Assembly: GCF_003408705.1 (NCBI RefSeq) | Contig: NZ_QAYL01000001.1 | Coordinates: 372,001 to 436,000 of the forward strand | Source of the DNA: Mycobacterium uberis | Lineage (GTDB): Bacteria; Actinomycetota; Actinomycetes; Mycobacteriales; Mycobacteriaceae | Direction: 5' to 3' | Length of the DNA stretch: 64,000 bases | Shown: positions 18,780 to 29,219 of the stretch, one piece after another | Layout of the letters: each line of letters opens with the position of its first letter | How positions within the stretch are numbered: position 1 is the stretch's first letter | Program-made: the position numbers and the translations under genes | Notes under the pieces: generated by a model | Told to the model about the DNA's origin: nothing | What the model saw: the letters and a program-made list of their open reading frames with translations, nothing else | Databases searched by the model: none

Positions 18780-19292
18780 CTCGGAAATGCGTTTGGGCCC
18801 TCGCCTGTCGAACTATTGCCCATGCCAGGTGACTTCCATGCCATGGGTAGCCAGCCACCGTTAAGAGGTCATAGTCGTTGCGAGCCAGGCAGTTGACTGC
18901 AGCTACAGTACGCCGCACTGTCTGCTCGGTGACTTCTGGGGTCAGTATAACTGTGACGGACGGTATTCAGCAGTTCGTCGACATCAGTCAGTCCTGCCGC
19001 TGCGCCGGTGTGGACCTCGATGTCTAGGTAATGATCTTCGGAACGCCACACGGCTGGGCCAGGCTTGTTACTTGCCCACATTGAGGTAGTAGTCGTGATC
19101 CCGTTTGTGGTCCGATTTGACGTGAAAAACCTTGGATGGAATTGGGCTAGGCTGGGAGTGGGTCGAGCAACATAGAGCCCCCACGGTTGGGCCTTGTACT
19201 TGTCGACGGTCCGTACGATCCCTTTGGGATCCGCTAGTTGATCCGGGCGGCCAGGCAGAACGTTTCATGCTTGGGTGGATGGATGATGTCAC
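18780..19292 (-). pseudogene. DUF402 protein, decayed
   Basis: Pieces in shifting minus frames make one protein: IHPPKHETFCLAAR (start, about 19285), DPKGIVRTVDKYKAQPWGLYV, then HKRDHDYYLNVGK, PGPAVWRSEDHYLDIEVHTG, LTDVDELLNTV, and finally AVNCLARNDYDLLTVAGY near 18890-18830. The aromatic YYLN/WRSEDHYLDIEV core and the VDELL helix are typical of the DUF402 nucleotide-phosphatase-like fold. Several frameshifts and stops. By position it corresponds to Rv1632c. Confidence 0.6.
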
Positions 19293-19329
19293 CCTATCGC
19301 TGATTCAGCGGCCCCTACTGACCTTTAAT

Positions 19330-21905
19330 GGCGGAGCTGGGCTTTCTGCCGCATATGGCTGGCGTAGAACAGCTGACAATGCCCATCAACATGCCGATGT
19401 TGAACAGCCAAATCTTCGATGTGTGTTGCCAGAACTGGTCTTGGGCGGGTAACGAATGCGACGCCAAGGCTGGCAGGTCGACCGTTGATGCCGCCGCGGT
19501 GAGCTCCGGTGGTCAGGTATTGCGACGGACAGTTGGCCAAGCATGAGCCGGCCGGCAACCAAGACTATCCCTCGCACAAGACTAGCTGCGCCATAATCTA
19601 CACCACGAACAGCGGTAAGATCTTCTTGCGAGGGCGGACTCGTACCGAGATGGCCAGGCTAAGGACAGATGAGGCACTATACGTCGTGGTGGCAGTCACA
19701 AACAGCTTGGTTGTGGCTGTAAAATGCTGCAGCCCAACAGCACGGCGCCGCGAGTCGGCGTGCCTTTCCCGAGAATTACGATCGTGGTAGTGATTGTCGA
19801 TTGCAGGATGGCGAACATGCAGACGATTGCGGTCTTGGCTAGCAAGTAAGCTATGATGGACAAGCCGAATGCTTATTGGCGTTGGAAGATCGTGCTTTCG
19901 CTAACCCGGTTGTGGATTACCAGTGCGGTGCCTATGGAGATCGCGGTGAGCAGGAGCAGGTTTCAGCACCTGGGTCGATGCATCCGGAGTACCGGTGTGT
20001 GGGTCGGTGATGTGGAAACTGCTGGTGCTGGGAACGGTCAGCGACAATGCACCTAGAATGAATGGCAGCAACGCCAGGAAGACAAAGTAAGCGCGATCGG
20101 CGACCAGCCGATGGTCCTACCAGCGCACAATGTTCGAGATTTGCCATCTCACGTTGGTGTGTACTGGTCTATCTAGCTTGGTTGGCTTATCGAGCTGAGG
20201 CCGGTGCCTTAAGTTGGTTCCGGTTATGAGGCAAGAAGTTTCGGTTGGCTTTCTCGAGATCGACGCCTACCTGAGCGAAGGTCTTGGCCCAGTCGGTAGT
20301 TCGCATCGCCTTGCTGATGTCCTGCGGAGGGCCGCAATACACCGTCTCCCCACCCAGTGCCACCAGCAGTTGGTCGCATATCTTGGGAGAGGACAACATG
20401 TGTGTAACCACAATCACTATGCGGACGGCGTCAGCCAAGTGATGCAACATCATCATCACTTGATGGTCTAGCGTTGGATGTAGGCTCGGCATCGGTTCGT
20501 TAAGAATCAGCAGCAACGATCGGATGAGCGGCCCTAGCGCCATCGAGGTGCGCTTGTGTTGACCGCCGGACAGTTTGTCGACTCGGGTGTCGACATGCTT
20601 GGTTAGATTGAGTTCTGCGAGTACTTGGGGGACAACCTTGGCGCGATCATATTTGCTGGTGCCGGGCGGTAGTCGCAGTGCGACTGCGTAGCCCAGCACC
20701 TGGTTAACTATCAACTGGCAGTGTACCATGTCGTCTTGCGGGACCATTCCCATCCTTATGCGCACGACGCATATTCTGCGTGGATATCGTATCCCTTGAA
20801 CGTGGCTGAGCCGGAAGTCGCGCGGACGTAACCGACGATTTGCTGTGCGAGGGTCGTTTTGCCGGCATCGGACCCGCCGATAGTCGCTGTAAGTGTGTCG
20901 AACCCAGCGAGCAGTGAGATGTTGTCCAGCAGTTGTTTTCCGGTGTTGATGTAGTACTTGACCCCGCGCACCTCTAGCCCACCAGTGCACGTAGTCGCCT
21001 AGCTGTGGGGTAACAGGGTGCTGTTAGTTGGACATCAGATCGACATTGCCTGATGACCACGCTGCCCTCGGTCCAGATCGCCGACCCGCCGTGGATGTCG
21101 TTGACGAACGTCCCGTTGATGCTGCGGTCCAGAATTTCGTTGCCAAGCGGTGTCAAAACCAGCGTTGCGTGATAATACGAGGCGAAAATACTGGGAGTGG
21201 CGATGTTGTTGTCGTTAGCTTGGCCAATCGTGACCGTGCCGGTCGACTCAGACATCCGGACGGGACCGGGAGCCATAGAGGGTTGCTCTGACAAGAACTT
21301 CGCCGTTTTTGTCGCAAATTTGGAAACTTCTGCTGAAGTGACGTCGAGTTGGGCGGGGCAATCGCTCCAGGGTTGGCCACGGTCACCGCGTCGAGCGAGG
21401 ACCGTGCTGGCATCCCGGATGGGTGCACCCGCGAAGGTGCTTCGGTGCGTGGGGAACGAGCGGTATTTGGGCATCCCCGAGAAGGGCCTCCGATCCGGTG
21501 TTCTGGAGTCAGTGAACAGGCAAGGGTGGGTGGCCCCCGAGTCTGGCATTGACCTCGTCTGTGGCGGCTGGCTGGTCGTCGCTTGCCGGGGTTCGATCTC
21601 GAAGGTTAGCCGCGGCCCATGTGGATTTCTGATGTTGACGCTCTGGCTGCCGTAAATGTCGAACACCGGCAAGCGGTAACCGTTTACGTAGGTTCTGTGC
21701 AACGAGCCGTTGTCGATCGCTAGCAGCTGACTCCGATCAAAAACAGAGAATAAGATGGGTAGAAGAGATCCTTAGATCCGCGATATGCAGATCGGTGCGC
21801 GCGTTATGCCTAACGACTACTTCATGACTTGCTGCGCAGGATTGATGAGGCCCATTGTACCAAATTGTAAGCACTAGCGGGGCTGGTCGACTCACTACAT
21901 CAGTA
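19330..21905 (-). pseudogene. FHA-domain ABC exporter (Rv1747-like), decayed
   Basis: The complete architecture of the mycobacterial FHA/ABC exporter can be read from right to left on the minus strand. First is an FHA-1 remnant (APLVLTIWYNG near 21900, then VNGYRLPVFDIYGSQSVNI). A Pro/Ser-rich linker follows, then FHA-2 (VTIGQANDNNIATPSIFAS, NGTFVND). The ATPase has Walker A IGGSDAGKTTL, GMVPQDDMVH, signature DKLSGGQHKR and Walker B LLILNEP with Asp changed to Asn. Permease debris ends with FWQHTSKIWLFNIGMLMG near 19440. The total span fits the roughly 865-residue Rv1747, which in M. tuberculosis sits beside pknF at another locus. Many frameshifts. Confidence 0.8.
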
Positions 21906-22111
21906 ATCAGTTGGCCGAGTTCGTCGTTTCTACTAGACTCGTCTATGATTTCGCTTTGTTTCGATCTGGCCACTCGTAGCTTTTTCATAGCAAGCATCGA
22001 CCTACCCTCTATGCGGACCCGGCATCGTTTGAACGTGCGGGATGCACAAAGAGGCATGTCCGGACTCCGTGCCGAGACTTAGCACTCAAGGTTTTTCGCC
22101 CCGCAGTCGTG

Positions 22112-22390
22112 TCTAACGCCTCGGCCGCGCCTGCTACCTCGTCGCTGCTGCCTGTCCTTGGCGAGTTGTGCAGCGGTGTCGGCAAACTCGTATACGACCC
22201 AACCAGCAATGAGCAGATCGTCTGTGCAGGTAAAAGCTGCGCTAAAACCTTCATTACGACCGGAGTTCACGCCTCCGATAGCTTGTGTGACTGGCTGGGC
22301 GCCTCGGTGTTTGCCATGTTCACCTGAAACGCTGGTTACCTGCTCCAATGCGATCCTGCCACTCAGGTATGGACCCGTTCCACCGGATAG
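22112..22390 (+). pseudogene. Small secreted-protein remnant
   Basis: One plus frame reads LPVLGELCSGVGKLVYDPTS, then NEQIVCAGKSCAKTFITTGV, DSLCDWLGASVFAMFT, a TGA stop at 22325-22327, and in the same frame NAGYLLQCDPATQVWTRSTG ending at TAG 22388-22390. The spaced cysteines and Gly/Asn/Trp pattern resemble small exported mycobacterial proteins. No signal peptide remains upstream. It lies just before uvrB. Family not identified. Confidence 0.4.
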
Positions 22391-22441
22391 ACCCTGCTGG
22401 ACCGGAGTCACTCTGTTGGTGTTTGGTTCTACGCTGGAGGC

Positions 22442-24601
22442 ATGGCCTTCGCCACTGAGCATCCAGTAGTAGCGTATTCGGAATACCGTCCCGTTGAGGA
22501 AGTCGTACGCACCGGTGGCCACTTCGAGGTGGTCAGCTCGTACGCACCGGCCGGTGACCAGCCCGCCGCTATCGACGAGTTGGAACGGAGGGTCTTAGCG
22601 GGGGAGCGTGATGTGGTGCTACTTGGCGCCACCGGTACCGGGAAGTCAGCGACCACCGCTTGGCTCATCGAACGGCTGCAGCGGCCTACCCTGGTGATGG
22701 CGCCAAATAAAACGCTGGCCGCTCAGCTGGCGAACGAACTTCGAGAGATGTTGCCGCACAACGCGGTCGAATACTTCGTGTCGTACTACGATTACTACCA
22801 GCCGGAAGCGTACATTGCGCAGACCGACACCTATATTGAAAAGGATAGCTCCATCAACGACGATGTAGAGCGGCTGCGGCACTCCGCGACGTCGTCGTTG
22901 TTGTCGCGGCGTGATGTGGTGGTGGTGGCCTCCGTGTCGTGCATTTATGGCCTGGGCACTCCACAGTCCTACTTGGACCGCTCCGTCGAGTTGGTGGTCG
23001 GCAACGAGATGCCTCGTGACAACCTCTTGCGGCTGTTAGTGGACGTGCAGTACATCCGCAACGACTTGTCCTTTACCCGAGGCTCCTTCCGAGTGCGCGG
23101 CGACACAGTGGAGATTATCCCGTCTTATGAGGAGCTTGCGGTTCGAATTGAGTTTTTCGGCGACGAGATCGAGGCACTATATTATCTCCACCCGCTCACT
23201 GGCGAGGTGATCCGTCAGGTCGATGCTCTGCGAGTCTTCCCTGCAACCCACTATGTGGCTGGTCCCGGGCGGATGGCTCAGGCGATCTCCACCATCGAGG
23301 AAGAGCTTGCCGAGCGGCTCGCCGAATTCGAACGCCAGGGCAAGCTGCTGGAGGCGCAGCGGCTGCGTATGCGCACCAACTATGATATTGAAATGATGCG
23401 GCAGGTCGGGTTCTGCTCGGGTATCGAGAACTACTCCCGCCACATAGATGGGAGATCGGCTGGATCCCCTCCTGCGACCCTTCTCGACTACTTCCCGGAG
23501 GACTTTCTGCTTGTCATCGACGAGTCACACGTCACTGTTCCGCAGATCGGTGGCATGTACGAGGGTGACATGTCGCGGAAGCGTAACCTCGTCGAATATG
23601 GGTTTCGGCTGCCGTCAGCGTGTGACAACCGTCCGCTAACCTGGGAAGAATTCGCCAGCCGGATCGGACAGACGGTGTACTTGTCGGCCACCCCGGGACC
23701 GTATGAACTCAGCCAGTCCGGTGGCGAGTTCGTCGAGCAGGTGATCCGGCCGACCGGTCTGGTCGACCCGAAAGTGGTGGTCAAGCCAACCAAGGGGCAG
23801 ATCGACGACTTGATTGGCGAAATCCGCAAACGCGCCGACGCCGATCAACGGGTGTTGGTTACGACGCTGACTAAGAAGATGGCCGAAGATCTCACCGACT
23901 ACTTGTTGGAGATGGGCATCCGAGTGTGTTATCTGCACTCCGAGGTCGACACTCTGCGGCGGGTAGAATTACTGCGTCAACTGCGGCTTGGCGAGTATGA
24001 CGTGCTGGTTGGCATTAACTTGCTGCGTGAGGGCCTTGACCTGCCCGAGGTGTCGTTGGTAGCGATCCTGGATGCCGACAAGGAAGGCTTCCTGCGGTCG
24101 GCACGTAGTCTGATCCAGACCATCGGCCGGGCGGCCCGCAACGTTTACGGTGAAGTGCATATGTATGCTGATACGATCACTTATTCGATGACCGAGGCTA
24201 TAGATGAAACTGAGCGGCGGCGGGCAAAGCAAATCGCCTACAACGAAGCCAATGGCATTAACCCACAGCCGCTGTGCAAGAAGATCGGCGACATTCTCGA
24301 TCAAGTTTATCGTGAGGCAGATAATACCGACACCGTTGGGGTGGGTGAATCGGGGCGTAACGCGTCCCGTAGCCGGCGCGTCCAGGGCGAACTTGGTTAC
24401 CCGGTCAGCACCGGTGTGTTCGAGGGTCGCGACATCGCTGGTATGCCGCGTGCTGAACTCGCCGACCTGATCAACGATCTCACCACCCAAATGATGGCCG
24501 CTGCTCGTAACTTGCAATTTGAGTTGGCCGCGCGCTTCCGTGACGAGATTGCAGATCTCAAAAAGGAAATGCGTGGGATGGATGCGGCGGGCCTCAAGTG
24601 A
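22442..24601 (+). CDS. uvrB: UvrABC system protein B
   Basis: Damage-verifying helicase of nucleotide excision repair, 719 residues. Walker [12 protein letters not shown] is at about residues 61-71, and the beta-hairpin region [18 protein letters not shown] follows at about 107-124. Next come the DEAD-like [17 protein letters not shown], helicase motif [16 protein letters not shown] and motif [11 protein letters not shown]. The C-terminal UVR domain ([22 protein letters not shown]) binds UvrA and UvrC. ATG 22442 gives the N-terminus seen in mycobacteria. Confidence 0.97.
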   Translation: MAFATEHPVVAYSEYRPVEEVVRTGGHFEVVSSYAPAGDQPAAIDELERRVLAGERDVVLLGATGTGKSATTAWLIERLQRPTLVMAPNKTLAAQLANELREMLPHNAVEYFVSYYDYYQPEAYIAQTDTYIEKDSSINDDVERLRHSATSSLLSRRDVVVVASVSCIYGLGTPQSYLDRSVELVVGNEMPRDNLLRLLVDVQYIRNDLSFTRGSFRVRGDTVEIIPSYEELAVRIEFFGDEIEALYYLHPLTGEVIRQVDALRVFPATHYVAGPGRMAQAISTIEEELAERLAEFERQGKLLEAQRLRMRTNYDIEMMRQVGFCSGIENYSRHIDGRSAGSPPATLLDYFPEDFLLVIDESHVTVPQIGGMYEGDMSRKRNLVEYGFRLPSACDNRPLTWEEFASRIGQTVYLSATPGPYELSQSGGEFVEQVIRPTGLVDPKVVVKPTKGQIDDLIGEIRKRADADQRVLVTTLTKKMAEDLTDYLLEMGIRVCYLHSEVDTLRRVELLRQLRLGEYDVLVGINLLREGLDLPEVSLVAILDADKEGFLRSARSLIQTIGRAARNVYGEVHMYADTITYSMTEAIDETERRRAKQIAYNEANGINPQPLCKKIGDILDQVYREADNTDTVGVGESGRNASRSRRVQGELGYPVSTGVFEGRDIAGMPRAELADLINDLTTQMMAAARNLQFELAARFRDEIADLKKEMRGMDAAGLK

Positions 24602-24635
24602 ATGTCAGCTGCGTGCAAACTCCTACGGTATAGGC

Positions 24636-26052
24636 GTGACGGGATACGGAAAGCGATACTGGCAGTTGACGGCAGCCGCTGGGCGAGTAGATCGGTACGT
24701 TTATCTTACTGGCCGGTGGCGTGGGGCTGTATGTCACTAACGAGTTCCTGACCGCCAGTCTGCTCCTCAGTGCGATCGCCGAAATCGGCGGCAGCCGGCT
24801 GTATGCTTAGATAACTGCCCTTTACCTGGTCAGGTCGGTCGTCGCAGTGACTGCGGTCAGTCGCTGTTGCCCTGCGTAGGGGCGCGTACGTCATCCCTGG
24901 TGGGACGGGCGGCATTTGGCGTCATCAGTTTAGTGTGCGCCGGCTGCGCCGGCCATGGAAGTTCTGGTAGCTGGACACACCCTGCAAGGTGTGGCTGGTG
25001 GACTGACAGTCGGCTTGGGCTACGCGCTCTGCACCTCTGCCTTGCTTCAGTCGCTGTGGACTTGCGGTTCAGCACTAGGTATAGGTGATGTGGGATGTCG
25101 CGACTTTAGGTCGGTCTCGCGTTGGGGAGTTTGCCCAGCTCGGACTGTGGCGATGGGCATTTGGCGCGGTGGCGATGGTGATGATGATTGCCCTGATGGC
25201 CCTAAGTTTATTGGTGCCGGTTCGTATTCTTCGTAAATCAGGCTTCCCCGAGCGCCGCTACCCCATCGTCGGCTCCAGCATACAAAGTGCCGGCGCGGTT
25301 GATGCTGCTGATGGGTACAGCTGGGATGGTGGTTAGCGTCGCTGAACTCTATCCATAGTACTTGTATGGTGACTGCCGGCCTGCTCGTCGTCGACGCGTT
25401 GTTAATAGGGATGTTTGTGGTCGTTGATTGGCGAATGCACGTTGTAGTGTTGCCGTTCAGCGTATTTGGTTCCGGATCGTTGAAATCGATCTACCTGGTC
25501 ATGATGGTGTCGATGGTCGTGGTAATGGCTACCATGTATGTGCCGCTGTTTGGTCAGCAACTCGGGCATCTGAGCTCGGTAGCAGCCGGGTTTCTGGGGC
25601 GCGGCTCTGGCTTTTGATTGAACCACCGGCGAGATCGTTAGCGCGTCGCTGAGCAATCCTCGTGTTGTCGGGTGCGTGGTTGCAGCTGCGCTGCTCGTTA
25701 CGGCGTTGGGCGCAACCACTAGTGTGCTAACGTGCTGATCGGGATTAGTCGCGCTCTGGGCGCTGGTGTTGTGTTGGTCACCGGGGCAAGTAGCGAGGCT
25801 GGGTGGTCCCATCAAGCCAAACGTGCAATGGCTTGCGTCAACGGTCTGGCTGAGAGTAGCGTGCTTGCCGCCGCGGTCTGCATCGTGCAGCTGGCCTCAG
25901 CGGCTTTTGGCGCAGGGCCGGTCGGCGTGGTGGTCGACACAGCCAAGGCCGGCGAAGCGGCAGCAGCTCGTTGACTCTATCTGGTTTTCACCATGTTGGC
26001 CGCGGTCGGTTTCGTTGCTTCGACCCATCGCAGCCATCGTTCACCGCGTTGA
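24636..26052 (+). pseudogene. Major facilitator superfamily efflux transporter, decayed
   Basis: Pieces in several plus frames assemble into a 14-helix drug/H+ antiporter: VTNEFLTASLLLSAIAEIGG (24733-24795), MEVLVAGHTLQGVAGGL (a good match to the MFS motif region), VGLGYALCTSALLQSLW, MMIALMALSLLVPVRILRKS, and at the end GVVVDTAKAGEAAAAR, a stop, then LYLVFTMLAAVGFVASTHRS with TGA 26050-26052. By position it corresponds to Rv1634. Its tail overlaps the tail of the convergent mannosyltransferase gene by 12 bases. Confidence 0.75.
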
Positions 26053-27612
26053 CTTGATGACCTGCGAATAGTGGAATTGCCACCGCTCGACAATGCGGAA
26101 CCCCAAGTAGCTGGGGAATTGATACGCTGGTGCACGTCGCAATATGAGTCCTGGTGACAGTAATTGTCCCGTTTGATGTTCGGGCAGTGATTTGTCTCGG
26201 TCGGAGATCGTCCACACCGTGGAGCATTTGTTGATCTTGGCCGTCACCAGCCACACGGCGACATGGCCGTCCCACAGAGCACCAACTTTAGGCCCGTAGG
26301 AACCACGCTCGACGTCGATCAGCGATCGGAAGGCCGCTGGCCGAGCGGCCAGTAGTGCGCGGATCGGTCCGGGCCGCCAGGGCACGGTGTTGTCCACGAT
26401 CAGACAGTCCCCGGGCACAGCACGGGAACTGATCACATCAGCTACTTGACTGTAGTCCCAGCCCTCTTTAGCGTATCGCCCGCGTTGCGTGAGGAGGTAA
26501 TTCGGAAAAGCGGCAACAGCGAACAGTACTAAAATGCCGGCAATAGACTGCGGCTTGTGGGCGACCGTAGTGATGCAGACCGCTGTGATGATAGCTGCCG
26601 CCGGAGCGGTGAGGATCAGGTAGCGTGGGTAGTAGATTGGTTCGATGACCGCCGAATAGATGACCAGCAGGGCGGTCGGAATGACGATCCACGCTGTGCA
26701 GATAATCACGAGACTGCGGAGGTCGCCTGCCGGAGCGTGCAGACCGCCCAGTCGAGCCGCGATCGCGGCGACGATGACGATGGCCGTGACAATCGCGAAC
26801 GGGACGCTGTGATCGAAATACTGCCGTTGCGTGATGTCGAAGGCGTAGTGCCAGCTGATCCGGAAGATCCAGCCGACCTGTCCTACCTGGCCATGAGCAA
26901 ACAAGATGAACGGCGTCATGATCCCGAGTGCGGCGACTGAGGTAACTGCCCACCAGATGAGCGGAGAATTCCGAAATTTGTTGGGTGTGAACCATGGCAG
27001 GACTGCGGCGTAAACCAGCACCAGCGTGACCAGGCTGAGACTCAGCAACATCGACAGCATCAATGCTAGCGCATAGCACAGCCACAGCCATGGTCTATTG
27101 CGCCGTACCGTGGTCACGAGTAGCACGGTCAGCCAGATAGCTGCGGCCACCGACAAAGCAGACGAGCGAGCTTCGATACCTGCCCAGGTAACGCGCGGCA
27201 GAATGGCGAAGGCAATGCCTGCACATATCGCAGTAGTCCGCGTGGCAAATTGCCTGGTGAACACCGTGACTCCGGCAGTAGCGACACCAATTGCCAGACA
27301 GCTTGGAATCCGTGACCAGAATTCGGTCGGCGGAAATATCGCGAACCAGCCGTGCATCAGCAGGTAGTACAAGCCGTGCACAGCATCGATGTGACCTAGT
27401 AGCTTCCATAGCTCTGGCACAGTGCGGCTTGCTGAAGCCGATATCGTCGCAGCCTCATCAAACCAGAGTGAAGGCCGATTGGCCCAGGCCCCGCTGATTA
27501 TGGTGGCTAGCACAGCAATTGCCCAAGGGTCAAGCAGTGCGCCGTGCGTATGCTGGCGTGCCGAATCGTCACCTACGTCCGTTGTGCGCAGCTCTAGTGC
27601 CGATGCAGACAT
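26041..27612 (-). CDS. capA: GT-C polyprenyl-phosphate mannosyltransferase, LAM capping type
   Basis: A 523-residue multi-pass membrane protein. The first extracytoplasmic loop contains SLWFDEAATISASAS (about residues 48-62), with the Asp-Glu pair typical of GT-C enzymes that use polyprenyl-phosphate mannose, followed by HIDAVHGLYYLLMHGWFAIFPP. About nine to ten hydrophobic segments follow, then a C-terminal soluble part. The syntenic M. tuberculosis gene Rv1635c is reported to add the first mannose of the mannose cap of lipoarabinomannan; I assign the role by synteny and fold, so substrate specificity is inference. Intact although its convergent neighbour is dead. Confidence 0.8.
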   Translation of the reverse strand: MSASALELRTTDVGDDSARQHTHGALLDPWAIAVLATIISGAWANRPSLWFDEAATISASASRTVPELWKLLGHIDAVHGLYYLLMHGWFAIFPPTEFWSRIPSCLAIGVATAGVTVFTRQFATRTTAICAGIAFAILPRVTWAGIEARSSALSVAAAIWLTVLLVTTVRRNRPWLWLCYALALMLSMLLSLSLVTLVLVYAAVLPWFTPNKFRNSPLIWWAVTSVAALGIMTPFILFAHGQVGQVGWIFRISWHYAFDITQRQYFDHSVPFAIVTAIVIVAAIAARLGGLHAPAGDLRSLVIICTAWIVIPTALLVIYSAVIEPIYYPRYLILTAPAAAIITAVCITTVAHKPQSIAGILVLFAVAAFPNYLLTQRGRYAKEGWDYSQVADVISSRAVPGDCLIVDNTVPWRPGPIRALLAARPAAFRSLIDVERGSYGPKVGALWDGHVAVWLVTAKINKCSTVWTISDRDKSLPEHQTGQLLSPGLILRRAPAYQFPSYLGFRIVERWQFHYSQVIKSTR

Positions 27613-27925
27613 GATGCTGTCACTGTAAAATGTACGCGATGAGCCTGGTCACTAGCGGTCCCGCTGGCGGGGTGTAGCTGGTACGGCGTCAGCCCGGGTT
27701 GTCCGTACTCGATGCCTGCGAGTCATGTAAAAGCTGTGCGCAGTAGGACTTTAATACGTTGAGTGTGAGCAGTCGAACATCGTGTTATTTGCAGGTATTG
27801 CCTCTCGAGTTGCCCTGGCTGGACAAAAAACTGGCCGCGCCATGCTGCTGAGTCGGTCCTCTGGCCCATCTGCATTGAATAACGCGATACTGTCTTGAGC
27901 TTAGCAACTGACATTTGGAGGGGAA
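27613..27925. other. Intergenic promoter region, no gene seen
   Basis: 313 bases between two divergent live genes (mannosyltransferase minus, universal stress protein plus). It should carry both promoters. A good ribosome site (TTGGAGGGGAA) lies just before ATG 27926. I see no convincing repeat or hairpin. Confidence 0.5.
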
Positions 27926-28369
27926 ATGGGCGCCTATCAGACCGTGGTGGTGGGGACCGACGGCTCGGATTCGTCGTTGCGCGCAGTGGACCGGGCAGGA
28001 AAGATTGCCGGGTCGGATGCGAAGCTGATCATCGCATCGGTTTACTTGCCCCAGCATGACGACGCTCGGGCGGCCGACATCCTGAAGGACGAAAGCTACA
28101 AAGTGACGGGCACCGCCCCGATCTACGAGATCCTGCACGACGCGAAGGAGCGGGCGCACGTTGCCGGGGCGAAGAACGTCGAAGAGCGACCAGTCGTCGG
28201 CGTTCCGGTCGATGCGCTGGTGAACCTCGCCGAGGAAGCAAATGCCGATCTGCTGGTGGTTGGCAATTTCGGTTTGAGTACAATTGCAGGCCGGCTGCTG
28301 GGATCGGTTCCGGCCAATGTCTCGCGTCGGGCCAAAATTGACGTCTTGATTGTGCACACCACGCCGTAA
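27926..28369 (+). CDS. Universal stress protein (cAMP-binding type)
   Basis: A 147-residue single USP domain. N-terminal VVVGTDGSDSS gives the conserved Asp12, and the C-terminal nucleotide-binding loop GNFGLSTIAGRLLGSVPANV fits G-2x-G-9x-G-S. It matches Rv1636 (TB15.3), which is described as a cAMP-binding USP and may buffer cellular cAMP. That is relevant because a class III cyclase gene is intact in this window. A strong GGAGGGG ribosome site precedes ATG. Confidence 0.92.
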   Translation: MGAYQTVVVGTDGSDSSLRAVDRAGKIAGSDAKLIIASVYLPQHDDARAADILKDESYKVTGTAPIYEILHDAKERAHVAGAKNVEERPVVGVPVDALVNLAEEANADLLVVGNFGLSTIAGRLLGSVPANVSRRAKIDVLIVHTTP

Positions 28370-28404
28370 AGTGTGAAGCACCAGTGAGTCTGGCAGCCAG
28401 AGCC

Positions 28405-29157
28405 CTACCAGCCTCGCTCGCGCCATTCTGCTAAGTTGGGGCGCTCCGTGCCGAGTACCGTGTCATCGCCATGGCCGGGGTAGATGACCGTAGCGTCCGT
28501 ATACACATCGAACACTCGGGTGGTGACGTCGTCGAGCAGTTGGGTGAAGTCACCAGGCTGCCACGTCTTACCAACGCCCCCGGGGAACAGGCAGTCGCCA
28601 GTGAACAACTGCGTGATCCCCCCAGTTTTGGGGCCGGGGGTGGCTCCGCCGAGTGCCAGTGCGATCGACCCGGGTGTGTGCCCACGCAGGTGGATAATGT
28701 CGAACATCAGCTCCCCAATCTGTACGCAGTCACCGTTAACCAGCAGACGATCCGGTTTGACCGGTAGTGATTTGGCGTCGATCTCATGTGCGGCGGTCGG
28801 CACACCGGTAGCCGCGACCACCGCTTCCAGTGCTTGCCAGTGATCGACGTGTTGATGGCTGGTAACAATGAGCGACAGCTTCGGGGCGTAGCGTCGGACT
28901 AGATCTATAAGCACCTCGGCGTCGTTGGCGGCGTCAATCAGAAGTGTTTCTCCGGTGACCGAACATGTCACTAGATAGGCGTTGTTGTCCATCGGGCCCA
29001 CCGACGCCTTCAGGATCATGGCGCCGGGTAAGGTCCGGCGGGTTGCGGTACCCGGGTCAACGTGCCCAGTGTAATTGTCGTCCACGCTAATCATTGCTGT
29101 CACGTTACTTGGCTGCGGCAGAGTTGAGGCCTGCGTGTGTTGCTTATTGGTGGGCAC
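28405..29157 (-). CDS. Metallo-beta-lactamase-fold hydrolase
   Basis: A 250-residue MBL-fold protein, glyoxalase II-like. Metal ligands are visible in SHQHVDHW (about residues 98-105, with His-x-His-x-Asp-His), HLRGHTPGS, TGDCLFPGG and the C-terminal YPGHGDDT. The substrate is unknown; hydroxyacyl-thioester hydrolysis is a guess from the fold. The longest start is 29157; ATG 29094 (MISVDDNYTG) is an alternative that would give 229 residues and leave more space to the divergent uvrA promoter. Matches Rv1637c by position. Confidence 0.88.
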   Translation of the reverse strand: MPTNKQHTQASTLPQPSNVTAMISVDDNYTGHVDPGTATRRTLPGAMILKASVGPMDNNAYLVTCSVTGETLLIDAANDAEVLIDLVRRYAPKLSLIVTSHQHVDHWQALEAVVAATGVPTAAHEIDAKSLPVKPDRLLVNGDCVQIGELMFDIIHLRGHTPGSIALALGGATPGPKTGGITQLFTGDCLFPGGVGKTWQPGDFTQLLDDVTTRVFDVYTDATVIYPGHGDDTVLGTERPNLAEWRERGW

Positions 29158-29219
29158 ATCTAGCGTAGAGTGCGCCGTACCATCGTTCGGCGAGTGAGAG
29201 TTTCAGGGAGAGGGGCAGC

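Noticed and set aside
22080..22520. Minus-strand frame upstream of the FHA/ABC relic as a possible pknF relic
   Set aside because: It has no kinase motifs, and the plus strand gives a more protein-like reading (the small secreted-protein relic).
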